A DNA stretch of 64,000 nucleotides. Source: an uncultured Lachnospiraceae bacterium (GTDB lineage Bacteria; Bacillota; Clostridia; Lachnospirales; Lachnospiraceae). Numbering within the stretch: position 1 is the first letter of the stretch; each line of letters starts with the position of its first letter. Shown one piece after another: positions 18,215 through 27,656 of the stretch. The translations under genes and the position numbers were made by a program. The notes beneath the pieces were generated by a model. The model saw only the letters and a program-made list of their open reading frames with translations. It made no database searches and had not been told where the DNA came from. Location: contig CAJUDX010000005.1 in assembly GCA_910584785.1 (NCBI GenBank), forward strand, positions 27,007 to 91,006. The letters are read 5' to 3'.

Positions 18215-18257
18215 AAAAAATCCTCCTGTCTTTTATTTACTTTTTGCCGTTGCAATG

Positions 18258-18307
18258 ATTGTAGCATATTTTTTCTTTTTTGTCAATTTGACGGGGAAAT
18301 TTTTTTC
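18258..18307 (-). promoter_or_regulatory. Promoter and candidate RpiR operator of the sugar-type ABC transporter
   Basis: Minus-strand TTGACA (18281-18286) and TACAAT (18258-18263) are 17 bp apart, with an extended TGc before the -10. The dyad GAAATTTTTTTC (18296-18307; arms GAAA/TTTC) lies 9 bp upstream of the -35 box. Similar dyads occur at the oppA and nanE promoters. Confidence 0.65.
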
Positions 18308-18342
18308 ATTTTATTTTCTATTGTTAATTTTGGAAATAAAAA

Positions 18343-18396
18343 AGAAAAAAATAGCGGGTTCATTCCCAAACTTTTTACAAGTTTTTCCGAACCCGC
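18343..18396 (-). terminator. Terminator after nanA
   Basis: GCGGGTTC (18354-18361) and GAACCCGC (18389-18396) form an 8-bp stem. The minus strand continues TATTTTTTTC. It separates the opp-nanA transcript from the sugar ABC transporter operon. Confidence 0.75.
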
Positions 18397-18437
18397 CAGA
18401 TTTTAATTGTTAATTTTGCTTATTTCGATTATTTTCA

Positions 18438-19355
18438 TCAGCAAAAGCTGCTGATCGCCTCATCAATCATGTTTGCACACTTCTGCACCTGCTCCATATC
18501 CTCAGGAACCACTGCCGGAAGAGGCTTCCTTACGCTTCCAATATCCAGCCCTTCACGAATCTTAATAATTTCCTTCATTACTGCATACAAATTCCCCTTA
18601 CATGCGCACATTGCATAGATAACAGCATCTGCGGCATACTGTATCTTTCTGGCAGCCGCATAATCACCGGCCTTGCACAGCTCAAAAATCTTAAGATACA
18701 GTTCTGGCATTACCCCGTAGGTTCCGCCAATCGCACCGTCTGCACCAATCGCCAGACCGCCGATCAATTGCTCATCCGGCCCATTAAATACGGCGAAATC
18801 CTCTCCGCCCTCCATCTTAAACATCTGAATATCCTGCACCGGCATCGAGCTGTTCTTTACCGCAGCAACCCTGGGATTCTTCAACATTTCCTTAAATAAA
18901 GGCATTGTCAGAGCCACTCCTGCCAGCTGAGGAATATTATAAATCACAAAATCAGTGTTGGGAGCCGCATCTGAAATATCATTCCAATACCTGGCAATCG
19001 CATGCTCAGGAAGATGGAAATAAATCGGAGGAATCGAGGCAATGGCATCCACACCCAAGCTCTCTGCATGAGCTGCCAGTGCACAGCTATCAGCTGTATT
19101 ATTACATGCCACATGGGCAATAATCGTCATCTTTCCTTTAGCCACTTCCATCACGCCTTCCAGGATTTCCTTTCTCTCTTCAACGCTCTGGTAAATGCAC
19201 TCCCCGGAGGAACCTCCCACATAAAGGCCTTTCACTCCCTTTTTCAGGAAAAATTCTGTAAATACCCTGGTGCGCTCGCGGCTTACCTTGCCTTCCTCGT
19301 CATAGCAGGCATAAAATGCCGGAATAATTCCCTGATACTTTGTGATATCTCTCAT
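18438..19355 (-). CDS. nanA: N-acetylneuraminate lyase (DHDPS/NAL family)
   Basis: A cytoplasmic TIM-barrel class I aldolase of about 305 residues that splits sialic acid into ManNAc and pyruvate. Visible residues: GGSSGE (47-52) for the carboxylate-binding loop, Tyr139 in VIYNIPQLAGV, and the Schiff-base Lys167 in AAVKNSS. Positions match E. coli NanA (Tyr137, Lys165) within two residues. DGAIGGTYGVMP resembles the NanA GIGSTYNVM region. The ATG at 19355 has AGGTGG upstream; a TTG 36 nt earlier is less likely. It could be another member of the DHDPS superfamily, but nanE, nanK and nanQ in the same locus favour NanA. Confidence 0.88.
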   Translation of the reverse strand: MRDITKYQGIIPAFYACYDEEGKVSRERTRVFTEFFLKKGVKGLYVGGSSGECIYQSVEERKEILEGVMEVAKGKMTIIAHVACNNTADSCALAAHAESLGVDAIASIPPIYFHLPEHAIARYWNDISDAAPNTDFVIYNIPQLAGVALTMPLFKEMLKNPRVAAVKNSSMPVQDIQMFKMEGGEDFAVFNGPDEQLIGGLAIGADGAIGGTYGVMPELYLKIFELCKAGDYAAARKIQYAADAVIYAMCACKGNLYAVMKEIIKIREGLDIGSVRKPLPAVVPEDMEQVQKCANMIDEAISSFC

Positions 19356-19400
19356 TTCTTCCACCTTTCTTCCGTTCTCCTGCGGAATCAATCAATTTTT

Positions 19401-19850
19401 TTATAAACGAACCTTAACCACTGCCTTTTCCACCTGGCAACTCTCATCCCACTGGATTTTTACCATATGGGCGTCCTCTGGAAACGCAACCAGCACCTTT
19501 CCAGGCTCCATCAGCAAAAACTGCTCAGCCTCCCCTTTAAGGTCAATGCCGTCGTTTTCCTCATCCCGACCAGTTTCCTGCATCTTGGACGTCTGCCCAA
19601 TCCCAATGCACTCGCGACCAGAAAGCAGGATATGAATGTCCAGATGCTTCTCATGTGCTTCAAACGCCCCCTTTTCCCGTGGAATCGTCTCATAATCAAA
19701 ACGATTAATCCATACCTGTGCGCCTTCCACCTCATTCCTTCCCATCGTTAACGCGCGCAGATCGCAATCTTTCAGATAGGCAAGCGCCCTGTCCAGATGT
19801 TTCGAAATACCATAATAGGATTTCAAGTTTTCCATCGTCGTATAAATCAT
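19401..19850 (-). CDS. nanQ: YhcH/YjgK/YiaL family protein (N-acetylneuraminate anomerase, NanQ-type)
   Basis: A 149-residue cupin-like protein carrying the family signature FEAHEKHLDIHILLSGRE, with the His/Glu cluster that binds metal. The E. coli relative, encoded beside the nan operon, speeds interconversion of alpha and beta anomers of Neu5Ac, which helps NanA. It sits between nanA (45-bp gap) and the flavoprotein (14-bp gap). The ATG at 19850 has AAGGAG upstream. The anomerase activity is transferred by family and context; I cannot exclude activity on another sugar. Confidence 0.85.
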   Translation of the reverse strand: MIYTTMENLKSYYGISKHLDRALAYLKDCDLRALTMGRNEVEGAQVWINRFDYETIPREKGAFEAHEKHLDIHILLSGRECIGIGQTSKMQETGRDEENDGIDLKGEAEQFLLMEPGKVLVAFPEDAHMVKIQWDESCQVEKAVVKVRL

Positions 19851-19864
19851 CAGCAACAACTCCT

Positions 19865-21589
19865 TTACACTCTGTTCAAAAACCGTGTACACACCCCATC
19901 CCTTCCCCAAGAAGAAATGATCGGTTTCTTTAAATCATCTTTTTTTTCTGGATAATCCAGGCGAAAATGCGAACCCCGGCTCTCCTTCCTGAGAAGTGCA
20001 GCCTTAAGCAAAGCCTCCGATAAAACAAATGCTGCTTCCAGCTCACGGGTTTTTTGATAGCGCATCCAGCAGGAAATGGGCTGCTCTGCATATGGTTCCG
20101 CTTGATGCTTAAGGCGGCTTCGTTTATTTTCCCCTATTCTTTGGAGCTGCTGAATTTCTTCCAGCCCGCAAAGTAATGCTTCTTCCCTGCGCACCACCAT
20201 GGCTGTCCGGTAATTGATTTCCCTCACCTTTTCCAAAAGTTCAGCCGCCCCGCAGATTTCCGTTCTCTGCCCCCCGGCAGGTTTTGCGCTCAGGTGCCTT
20301 CCCTTTGGTTTTCCATCAGCTTCTGCGTATTCTCCTTCTCGTTTCTGTTCCAGTGACCATCTGGCAGCATGGTTTCCTGCAATTTTTCCAAACACCAGTG
20401 CATTCGCTGTGGAAAGACCACCCAACCGATCTGCGCCATGCATCCCGCCGGTAGCCTCGCCGCAGGCAAACAATCCGTTCACCCCTGTTCCGGCCTGGCG
20501 GTCAATCTTAATCCCACCATTAGATGCATGAGCAAAAATCCCAAGAAATACCGGATCATCCATCGTCAGGCCCGTTTTTTCCTTTAACCAGCGAAAATAT
20601 GTCTGAACAAACTCAGGCTGCCCTTCCTTCAGCTCTTTTTGATAGCGAAGGATAACACCTTCTCCTCGTTTTAATCCCTCCTGATACAGCCGAATATCCA
20701 CCTCACGGGAAACAAGGCGGCTCGTAAACGGCCCGTGACCAGAACGGATTTCCATTAAATCTTCAAGCTTTTCCCGGCTCCAATCCGAAAAAACCGGCTC
20801 CCCTGTGTCAGGATAAAAAAACTCGCTGTAACGAAAAACCTTTTCGTTATAAATTGTCCTTGGCGCAGGGTGAAGAAAACCCGGCATCATCTGCATAAAT
20901 TCCAGATTCACCAGACTGGCCCCCGCCTTCAGTGCCAGAAACTGCCCCAATCCTGTCACATCCGGCGTATTCAGACGATAAGAAAACAATCCGCCCAAGC
21001 CGCCGCTGGCTATTACTGCCGCCCTGCATCGAATAAAAAGAATGCCGCTATCCTTTCCCATCTGCACTGCTTCGGCTCCCACAATCCGTCCATCCCTCAC
21101 CAGGATATCCGTGATCGCCGTACAGGGAAGAAGCTCCACATCCAGCTCCTTTAACGCCTTAACAAGCACTGCCCTTGTTCCCTCTTTGACAATCCCATGC
21201 CAGTCCCTGCACTTTTTATCAAAACAGGGAACAAATTCACGTTCACCTTTATTGACAGCATCCTTAACTTCTGCGCCAAGTCCTTTTAATTCGGAAATAC
21301 CTTCCGATACCCCCGAAACCAGGCAGGAAACCAGCTCTTTATCCGCCATTCCCTCCCCGATTTCCAGGATAACTTCCATCAGGTCTGCTTCGTCTTCTTT
21401 TGATTCCGGGCCAATCAGCCCCAGCCCCCAGGTGCCCGGATAAAAGCTTGAACCGGAACCGATTTCTCCGTTAGCGGTGATACAGACCCTTGCACCGCTT
21501 CTTGCCGCCCACAGCGCTGCCGTAATCCCTGCCAGCCCGGCCCCTATCACCAGCACATCTGTATCCAGCTGTTTCATCTCTGCTAACAT
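19865..21589 (-). CDS. FAD-dependent oxidoreductase of the fumarate reductase/aspartate oxidase flavoprotein fold, role unknown
   Basis: A 574-residue soluble flavoprotein. The dinucleotide-binding motif VLVIGAGLAGITAALWAARSG lies near the N-terminus. The active-site regions HASNGG and GEATGGMHGADRLGG match the FrdA/SdhA/NadB superfamily, including the catalytic Arg of GxxRLGG. It has no signal peptide and no iron-sulfur, haem or FMN partner is encoded nearby. The ATG at 21589 has GGGAG 8 nt upstream; another ATG 33 nt earlier lacks one. It lies inside the nan operon between oppF and nanQ, so its substrate is probably a sialic-acid derivative or an acid in that pathway; this is inference. No known nan step needs an enzyme of this type. 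Confidence 0.8.
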   Translation of the reverse strand: MLAEMKQLDTDVLVIGAGLAGITAALWAARSGARVCITANGEIGSGSSFYPGTWGLGLIGPESKEDEADLMEVILEIGEGMADKELVSCLVSGVSEGISELKGLGAEVKDAVNKGEREFVPCFDKKCRDWHGIVKEGTRAVLVKALKELDVELLPCTAITDILVRDGRIVGAEAVQMGKDSGILFIRCRAAVIASGGLGGLFSYRLNTPDVTGLGQFLALKAGASLVNLEFMQMMPGFLHPAPRTIYNEKVFRYSEFFYPDTGEPVFSDWSREKLEDLMEIRSGHGPFTSRLVSREVDIRLYQEGLKRGEGVILRYQKELKEGQPEFVQTYFRWLKEKTGLTMDDPVFLGIFAHASNGGIKIDRQAGTGVNGLFACGEATGGMHGADRLGGLSTANALVFGKIAGNHAARWSLEQKREGEYAEADGKPKGRHLSAKPAGGQRTEICGAAELLEKVREINYRTAMVVRREEALLCGLEEIQQLQRIGENKRSRLKHQAEPYAEQPISCWMRYQKTRELEAAFVLSEALLKAALLRKESRGSHFRLDYPEKKDDLKKPIISSWGRDGVCTRFLNRV

Positions 21590-21649
21590 CAATCTTCTCC
21601 CTTCACGCTTTCCTCTCTTCATCCAATTCAGCAGACCAGCAACTGCCCT

Positions 21650-22687
21650 TTACTCTCCCTGACAAACCCGCTTGATATTCTCCTCGGCAAAATGGCAGGC
21701 TACAAAATGCTCACGTCCGTTAATCTCATACCGCTTTAATTCGGGCTTTTCGGTCTTGCAGATCTCCTGACACTGCTTGCATCTTCCGTGGAAATGACAT
21801 CCGCTCGGCGGATTCATCGGCGACGGCACATCGCCCTCCAGAAGGATTCTGTTCTTCTCATGGTGAATGTCCGCTACTGGAATTGCCGATAACAATGCCT
21901 GTGTATAAGGATGGATGGTATGATGGTATAATTCATCGGCATCGGACAATTCCACAATTCTTCCCAGATACATTACCGCAATCCTGTCGCTGATATACTC
22001 AACTACACTCAGGTCATGCGTAATAAAGATATAGGTTAAGTTCCTTTCCTCTTTCAGCTTCTTGAGAAGATTTAAAACCTGTGCCTGAATCGACACATCC
22101 AGCGCACTAACCGCCTCGTCGCAGATCACCAGTTCCGGGTTAATGCACAGCGCCCTGGCAATACCGATTCTCTGTCTCTGACCGCCGGAAAACTCATGCG
22201 GATACCGATCCATGTATTCGCGCCGCATATTTACCGCTTCCAGGAGATCCCCAATCAGCTTCCTCCGCTCTTCCTTGGTCTTTACGCCAAACTTCTTTAA
22301 TGGATCGGAAAGGGACTGGTAGATGGTAAACGAAGGATTCAGGGAGGACTGCGGGTCCTGGAATACAATCTGAATCTTCTTTCTGGCCTCGTCCATCTCC
22401 CTGGCATCCAGCTTTTCTAGGTTTCTGGGCCCATCGGCAAACTCGTAAATCATCTCGCCTTCTGTGGGCTTATAAAGCTGTAAAATGGTCTTTCCCAGTG
22501 TCGTCTTTCCGCAGCCGGACTCGCCCACCAAACCTAAGGTTTCCCCCTTATAAATAGTCAGATTAATATCATTGACTGCCTGCACATAACTCTGCACCTT
22601 TCCCAAAAACCCGCTCTTTACCGGGAAGAAGGTCTTTAATCCTTTTATGGTCAATAATGGTTCTTTTTCTTTCGCCTTATTTGCCAT
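21650..22687 (-). CDS. oppF: Peptide-type ABC transporter ATP-binding protein (OppF-like)
   Basis: A 345-residue ATPase with Walker A GESGCGKT, signature SGGQRQRIGIARAL, Walker B VICDEAVSALD and the H-loop ITHDLS. The C-terminal oligopeptide-transporter extension with its Cys cluster (PSGCHFHGRCKQCQEIC) is typical of OppF/DppF and can hold an iron-sulfur cluster. It overlaps oppD by 11 bp. With OppBCD and the family 5 binding protein it forms a complete importer. Given the nan genes on both sides, it may carry sialic acid, as SatABCD of Haemophilus ducreyi does, rather than peptides. Confidence 0.93.
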   Translation of the reverse strand: MANKAKEKEPLLTIKGLKTFFPVKSGFLGKVQSYVQAVNDINLTIYKGETLGLVGESGCGKTTLGKTILQLYKPTEGEMIYEFADGPRNLEKLDAREMDEARKKIQIVFQDPQSSLNPSFTIYQSLSDPLKKFGVKTKEERRKLIGDLLEAVNMRREYMDRYPHEFSGGQRQRIGIARALCINPELVICDEAVSALDVSIQAQVLNLLKKLKEERNLTYIFITHDLSVVEYISDRIAVMYLGRIVELSDADELYHHTIHPYTQALLSAIPVADIHHEKNRILLEGDVPSPMNPPSGCHFHGRCKQCQEICKTEKPELKRYEINGREHFVACHFAEENIKRVCQGE

Positions 22688-23696
22688 CCTTCATCACCTC
22701 CTGATATCTTGTACAGCGAACCATGTGCGTTCCTTCCAGCATGTGTTCATCCGGCATGGCTTTTTTGCATTCCTCACAGGCATAATCACACCGCGGTTCA
22801 AACTGGCAGCCCGGAGGCCGTTTATATGGATCGGGGGTGGAGCCTTTAATCGGATTAATATCCTGATCTGCGCCCTTGCCCAGGATAGGAATCGACTTTA
22901 ACAGCGCTTTGGTATAAGGATGAGTGGGATGGTCGAGCACTTCTTCGGCCGAACCGCTCTCGATAATATTCCCCATGTACATTACAGCCACATCATCCGC
23001 CAGCTCACACACAACACCCATATCGTGAGTAATCATCATAATGGCAGTATTATAGTTTTTCTTTAAATGATCCATCAGTTCAAAAATCTGCGCCTGGATC
23101 GTTACGTCTAATGCCGTCGTCGGCTCGTCGGCTATCAGCACCTTGGGATTACAGCTCATTGCCATGGCAATCATCGCTCTCTGGCGCATACCGCCGGAAA
23201 ACTCATGCGGATACTGGTCAATTCGCTTTTGCGGGTTGGGAATACCCATGTCCGTCAAAAGCTTTAACGCCCGCTCCCTGGCCTCAGCTTTAGAAACAGA
23301 CTTATCGTGGGAGCGAATCATCTCGCTAATCTGCCATCCAATCGTGTAAACCGGGTTTAAGGCAGTCATCGGGTCCTGGAAAATCATCGCAATATCACGT
23401 CCGCGCAGGGCACGCATCTCCTTGCTGCTGCGCTCTAACTCATGAATACGGATATCTCCTCGCTCGTCGCCGCTGTGGTAGATAATTTCTCCCTCTTCAA
23501 TTCGGGAAAGCTTGGGAAGCAGCTGCATAATCGAAGTTGCCGTAACGCTCTTTCCGCATCCGGACTCACCAACAATGCACAGCGTTTTCCCGCTCTTAAT
23601 ATCCATGGAGACACCGTTAATCGCACGGTTGCAGCGCTCGTTAGTATAAAAATAAGTTTTTAAATTCTTTACGGAAATTACTACATTATCACTCAT
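22677..23696 (-). CDS. oppD: Peptide-type ABC transporter ATP-binding protein (OppD-like)
   Basis: A 339-residue ATPase with Walker A GESGCGKS, signature SGGMRQRAMIAMAM, Walker B LIADEPTTALD and H-loop ITHDMG. The C-terminal extension carries the PPGCQFEPRCDYACEEC cysteine cluster. The ATG at 23696 lies 7 nt after AGGAGG; the GTG two codons earlier is too close to it. It is the third cistron after oppB and oppC in the minus-strand operon. Confidence 0.93.
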   Translation of the reverse strand: MSDNVVISVKNLKTYFYTNERCNRAINGVSMDIKSGKTLCIVGESGCGKSVTATSIMQLLPKLSRIEEGEIIYHSGDERGDIRIHELERSSKEMRALRGRDIAMIFQDPMTALNPVYTIGWQISEMIRSHDKSVSKAEARERALKLLTDMGIPNPQKRIDQYPHEFSGGMRQRAMIAMAMSCNPKVLIADEPTTALDVTIQAQIFELMDHLKKNYNTAIMMITHDMGVVCELADDVAVMYMGNIIESGSAEEVLDHPTHPYTKALLKSIPILGKGADQDINPIKGSTPDPYKRPPGCQFEPRCDYACEECKKAMPDEHMLEGTHMVRCTRYQEVMKDGK

Positions 23697-23707
23697 CGTC
23701 ACCCCTC

Positions 23708-24637
23708 CTAACCCTGCTGTGTAGGATCGGTCGTATCCCGGATTCCGTCGCCCATAAAGTTAATGCTCATAACAAACAGGGAAACAACGATACCTGTGGG
23801 AAGCCACATCCACCAGTTATTCTGCAGTGTAAACATGTCCTGCGCCGCATTCAGGATATTTCCCCAGGTGGGAACCTCCAGCGGAACACCCAGACCCAGA
23901 AAGCTTAATGCTGCCTCTTCCAGGATAAACATTGCTGTACTCAAGGTAACATTTACGATAATCGGGCTTAATGCATTAGGTAAAATATGCTTATAGCAGA
24001 TAACAAACGGGTTCAACCCAAATACTTTAAGCGACTGCACATATTCCTCCTCACGGATGGAAAGTACCTGGGAACGCGCCATACGGAAACACGAACCCCA
24101 GCCGCAGATAATAAAGATAATGACGATATTTTTCGCACTCTGTCCCAGGATAGCTACTAACATCAGCACCAGGATTAACTGAGGAACCGACATAAATACC
24201 TCAGAAACCCTAACCATCAGGCTGTCGAACCAGCCTCCCCGGTAGGCACTGTAGCAGCCAATCAGCACGCCGATAATCGCACAGCCCATAGCGCTTCCGA
24301 ATCCAATCGCGATGGACATTCTCCCGCCGTACAGTACGCGGGAAAATACATCTCTGCCTATCTTATCTGTTCCAAACAAATGTTCGCTTGACGGTGGTTT
24401 TAAGATGGACTTCATATCCACAGCCTTGGGCGAATAGGAAGTCAGCACCGGCGCAAGAATGCAGGAAAGCAGGATGATAAAAAAGATCACACCGCCGATA
24501 ATCGCCAGGCGGTTATGTAAAAGCTTTCTCAGTGCACGGTTGCCGGATTTTTTATTTTGAAGTTCCCCGGATTCTTCCATTCGACGTATCTGGTCAAATT
24601 TCCGGTTCAGTCTCGCATGTTTTGTACTTGAACTCAT
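23708..24637 (-). CDS. oppC: Peptide-type ABC transporter permease (OppC-like)
   Basis: A 309-residue membrane protein. A cytoplasmic N-terminus and first helix (about 42-65) carry the OppC_N region; the characteristic LFGTDKIGRDVFSRVLYGGR follows at about 90-110, then five more helices and the EAA-type loop. GGAGG lies upstream of the ATG at 24637. It forms the membrane channel with OppB. Confidence 0.93.
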   Translation of the reverse strand: MSSSTKHARLNRKFDQIRRMEESGELQNKKSGNRALRKLLHNRLAIIGGVIFFIILLSCILAPVLTSYSPKAVDMKSILKPPSSEHLFGTDKIGRDVFSRVLYGGRMSIAIGFGSAMGCAIIGVLIGCYSAYRGGWFDSLMVRVSEVFMSVPQLILVLMLVAILGQSAKNIVIIFIICGWGSCFRMARSQVLSIREEEYVQSLKVFGLNPFVICYKHILPNALSPIIVNVTLSTAMFILEEAALSFLGLGVPLEVPTWGNILNAAQDMFTLQNNWWMWLPTGIVVSLFVMSINFMGDGIRDTTDPTQQG

Positions 24638-24665
24638 ATTACTTCCTCCAATCTGTACCCATCCA

Positions 24666-25628
24666 TTATCCGTTTAACTTAACCCGCGGGTCAAGAGCCG
24701 CTGTCAGAATATCTACCAGTGTACTGGCAAACAGGGTCATAAAAACAAACAGCAGCGCCAGCATCATAACCAGATTATAATTCTGGGAACGGACAGCCGT
24801 ATTAAATGCGCTGCCGATTCCCGGCCACTGGAATACCGTTTCGATAACGACAGAACCGGCTATCAGCGTAGGAAGACGAAAACCAACCAATACAATAACA
24901 GGAGTTAAGGATACCCTAAAGCCGTGAATCAGGTTCACCCTCCACTCAGGAAGCCCCTTGCTTCTGGCCGTTTTAATATAATCCTTATTCATCGTATCCA
25001 GCATACTGCTTCTGGCATAGCGCATTACACCGGCAGTCATGGAGATTCCCAGAACCAGGGCAGGCATAATCATATACTTAATCCGGCCCACAAAATTAAC
25101 AATCGTCGGGTCGGTGCGCCCGCCTACCGGAAGCCATTCCAGCTTCAGCGCAAAAATCAAAATCGCACATACGCCAAAGAAAAACTGTGGAATCGAAACG
25201 CCCAGCATACCGGCTACGGTCAGCACGTTATCACCGATGCTTCCCTTATTAATGGCGCCTAAAACACCTAAAACACTTCCCAAAATCGTAGAAATACAGA
25301 GGGCTGCAACTGCCAGTTCCAGAGTTGCCGGAAGCCGTTCCGCCATAATCTGAATTACCGGAACACCGCTCGACGAACTAAAACCAAAGTCCCCCTGCAA
25401 AACCCGTCCCAGCCATTTCAGATAGCGGACAATAAACGGTGAATCCAGGCCGTACTGTGCCCGAAGTGCTGCCACCTGGCTTTCACTTAAGCGGGCCAGC
25501 GCTTCCGGGTCCATCAGATAGGAAATCGGATCACCTGGAGTCAAGTCCAAAAGCCAGTAGATGATAAATGTAATTAACAGCAGCATGGGAATAATCCCCA
25601 AAATCTTTTTTATCGTATATTTTGCCAT
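24666..25628 (-). CDS. oppB: Peptide-type ABC transporter permease (OppB-like)
   Basis: A 320-residue permease with an N-terminal helix (IPMLLLITFIIYWLLDLTPGDP), a periplasmic-type loop rich in charged residues, five further helices and the EAA loop YIKTARSKGLPEWRVNLIHGFR. It ends with the LVDILTAALDPRVKL tail common in the family. AGGAGG precedes the ATG. It is the first permease gene after the hairpin that follows the binding-protein gene. Confidence 0.93.
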   Translation of the reverse strand: MAKYTIKKILGIIPMLLLITFIIYWLLDLTPGDPISYLMDPEALARLSESQVAALRAQYGLDSPFIVRYLKWLGRVLQGDFGFSSSSGVPVIQIMAERLPATLELAVAALCISTILGSVLGVLGAINKGSIGDNVLTVAGMLGVSIPQFFFGVCAILIFALKLEWLPVGGRTDPTIVNFVGRIKYMIMPALVLGISMTAGVMRYARSSMLDTMNKDYIKTARSKGLPEWRVNLIHGFRVSLTPVIVLVGFRLPTLIAGSVVIETVFQWPGIGSAFNTAVRSQNYNLVMMLALLFVFMTLFASTLVDILTAALDPRVKLNG

Positions 25629-25681
25629 AATTCCTCCTTTCTATGCCAATTTATTTGGCACATTGCCCAACGAAGTCTTTA

Positions 25682-25753
25682 TTTTTGTGTACACAAAAAG
25701 CGCCCAAAACTCAAATTAATATTCAGCACTTATCAATGAGTTTTGCGGCGCTT
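25682..25753 (-). terminator. Leaky terminator/stem-loop between oppA and oppB, with an adjoining 18-bp palindrome
   Basis: AAGCGCC.CAAAACTC (25699-25712) pairs with GAGTTTTGCGGCGCTT (25738-25753) with one bulge. On the minus strand the stem is followed by TTTTT inside a perfect palindrome TTTTTGTGTACACAAAAA (25682-25699). It probably ends most transcripts after oppA and lets a fraction continue into oppBCDF. Confidence 0.65.
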
Positions 25754-25850
25754 AATGTATACTTCCTTTCTTTTTCCGCCGGGATAGCCCTGCGTCACAT
25801 GGTTTAAAATCCTCCATGCGGCGCAGTGCCTGTTTTACAGTGAAGGCATT

Positions 25851-27569
25851 TTATTTAATCTTCCAGTTCTGTACGTTCCAGTTGTAGTTAAACTGCGGAT
25901 TGCCAATCTTGTCTGCACCGGACTCAATCTTATCGCTGCGCAAAAGGAAAATCGGCTGATAATACAACGGCAGTTCGAATAAAGTTTCATTCTCATACTT
26001 TTGCAGTTCAAAGAACGCCTGTTTCTGCACTTCTGCATCAATTGAAGCATTCGTGGCAGCAATCAGTTCATCCAGTTTTGGATCACTTGGGGTATGGGAG
26101 TTAATGGAATAACCGGTAGCATAGCGGTCATAGTACTCATGAAGGGAAAGAGCAGCATTTGCCGCATAGCACATATCCCAGGTTACTGCACTTGGGCCGT
26201 TCACCGGATCTTCAGGTGCTTTCCAGAGGATGGTTGCCAGGTCGCCGTCAACTAAACGGGCATTCATCTTAATTCCCACATCAGCAAGGTACTGCTGGAT
26301 AATCGCCATTAAGTCCTGGGTCATCTGATCGGTATAATAGTAAACAACATCCAGTTCTGTGTTCGGGTCCCAGTTCGCTTCCGCTAAAAGTGCTCTTGCC
26401 TTCTCCGGGTCGTAAGCATAATCGTTTAATCCGTCAACCTTATCCGGACCGTCCGGGGTCAGGCTGTTTGCCGGAAGAGCTGCTCCTTCAAAAACACCGT
26501 CTAAAATCGCCTGCATATCCAGTGCATAGGCAATCGCCTGGCGTACTCTCTGGTCAGCTAAAGGTGCAGGAGAACCATCTTCCTTATTAAACTTATTCAG
26601 ATATAAAAGGCGGGTGTAACGCACGTTTACGGTATCGATGGTCAGGCCGCCCACGCCCTCAAGTGCCTTAACATCGGCAATATTTTTTGTATAGGCATAG
26701 TCCAATTTTCCGGCTTTTGCATTTGTCACAAAGTTTGCATCAGAATCGCCGGCACTTGGGTTTAAGTGAATCGTAAAGCCTGCTGCACCACCGTAGTAAT
26801 TCTCAAATGGCTTTAAGATGGTATAATTGTTCATCTGAACTTCATCAACCATAAACGGGCCGGAACCAATAGGGCTTTGGAAATACTTAGCCTGCTGCAA
26901 AGAAATCGGATCAGTATCTGCTAAATACTTCTTTGGCAGAGGTGCAAACTGCGTAAAAGTAAGCAGTGCGTCCGGTGCAACCTTGGCAAAGGTCAAAACC
27001 ACTTTATTTCCATCCACAGTAATGCCAGAAATGCTGTCAGCTTCTCCGTTTATATAAGCCTCTGCACCTTCAATCGCCTCAAAGGTGGAACGGAATACCG
27101 AATTTAATACCGTAGACTTTAATGCATATTCAATATTCCACTGAATCTCTTCGCCAGTGATCGCCTCGCCGTCGTGCCAGGTGATTCCGTCTCTTAATTC
27201 AAAAGTTAATGTCTTTCCATCCTCGCTCATCTCGTAGGATTTCGCCAGATCGCCTTCTCCGCTTACCGGAGAAAGGTTTTCGTCTGCCCAGAGCAAATGA
27301 CCGTAAAGTACCTTATTGTACATGTAAGTTCCCGGATTCAGCCAAGGTGTTTCAAAAAATTCGCTTGGTCCTCCATTACTGTAAAGTACACCGGATTCTC
27401 CCTGAGCGGCAACCTCACCCGAACCAGCTCCCGCATCACTGCCTGCAGCCGTCGTTTCCGTTCCTCCTCCGGTATTCGTCGATGGTGCCGGGTTTCCTGA
27501 ACCGCAGGCTGCTAATGATGCCGTCAGCACAAAAGCCAGACCAAGAGATAAGATTTTTTTCAGCTTCAT
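25851..27569 (-). CDS. oppA: Family 5 (peptide-type) solute-binding lipoprotein of ABC transporter
   Basis: A 572-residue lipoprotein with signal sequence and lipobox SLAACG, then a Thr/Ala/Gly-rich linker and a family 5 binding-protein fold that opens with NKVLYGHLLWADENL and the LSEDGKTLTFELRDGITWHDGEAITGEEI region. It captures substrate outside the membrane for OppBCDF. The ATG at 27569 follows AGGAGG; the upstream open frame to 27755 covers the promoter and is not coding. Its promoter is the best in the window. The substrate could be a peptide or, given the context, sialic acid. Confidence 0.92.
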   Translation of the reverse strand: MKLKKILSLGLAFVLTASLAACGSGNPAPSTNTGGGTETTAAGSDAGAGSGEVAAQGESGVLYSNGGPSEFFETPWLNPGTYMYNKVLYGHLLWADENLSPVSGEGDLAKSYEMSEDGKTLTFELRDGITWHDGEAITGEEIQWNIEYALKSTVLNSVFRSTFEAIEGAEAYINGEADSISGITVDGNKVVLTFAKVAPDALLTFTQFAPLPKKYLADTDPISLQQAKYFQSPIGSGPFMVDEVQMNNYTILKPFENYYGGAAGFTIHLNPSAGDSDANFVTNAKAGKLDYAYTKNIADVKALEGVGGLTIDTVNVRYTRLLYLNKFNKEDGSPAPLADQRVRQAIAYALDMQAILDGVFEGAALPANSLTPDGPDKVDGLNDYAYDPEKARALLAEANWDPNTELDVVYYYTDQMTQDLMAIIQQYLADVGIKMNARLVDGDLATILWKAPEDPVNGPSAVTWDMCYAANAALSLHEYYDRYATGYSINSHTPSDPKLDELIAATNASIDAEVQKQAFFELQKYENETLFELPLYYQPIFLLRSDKIESGADKIGNPQFNYNWNVQNWKIK

Positions 27570-27656
27570 AAAACATATCCTCCTTCTCCTATGAAAAATG
27601 CGGAGCTTTCCTGATTTTTTTCGTCCCAAAGCTGCCGCATCGTTGTTGATAGTTAT

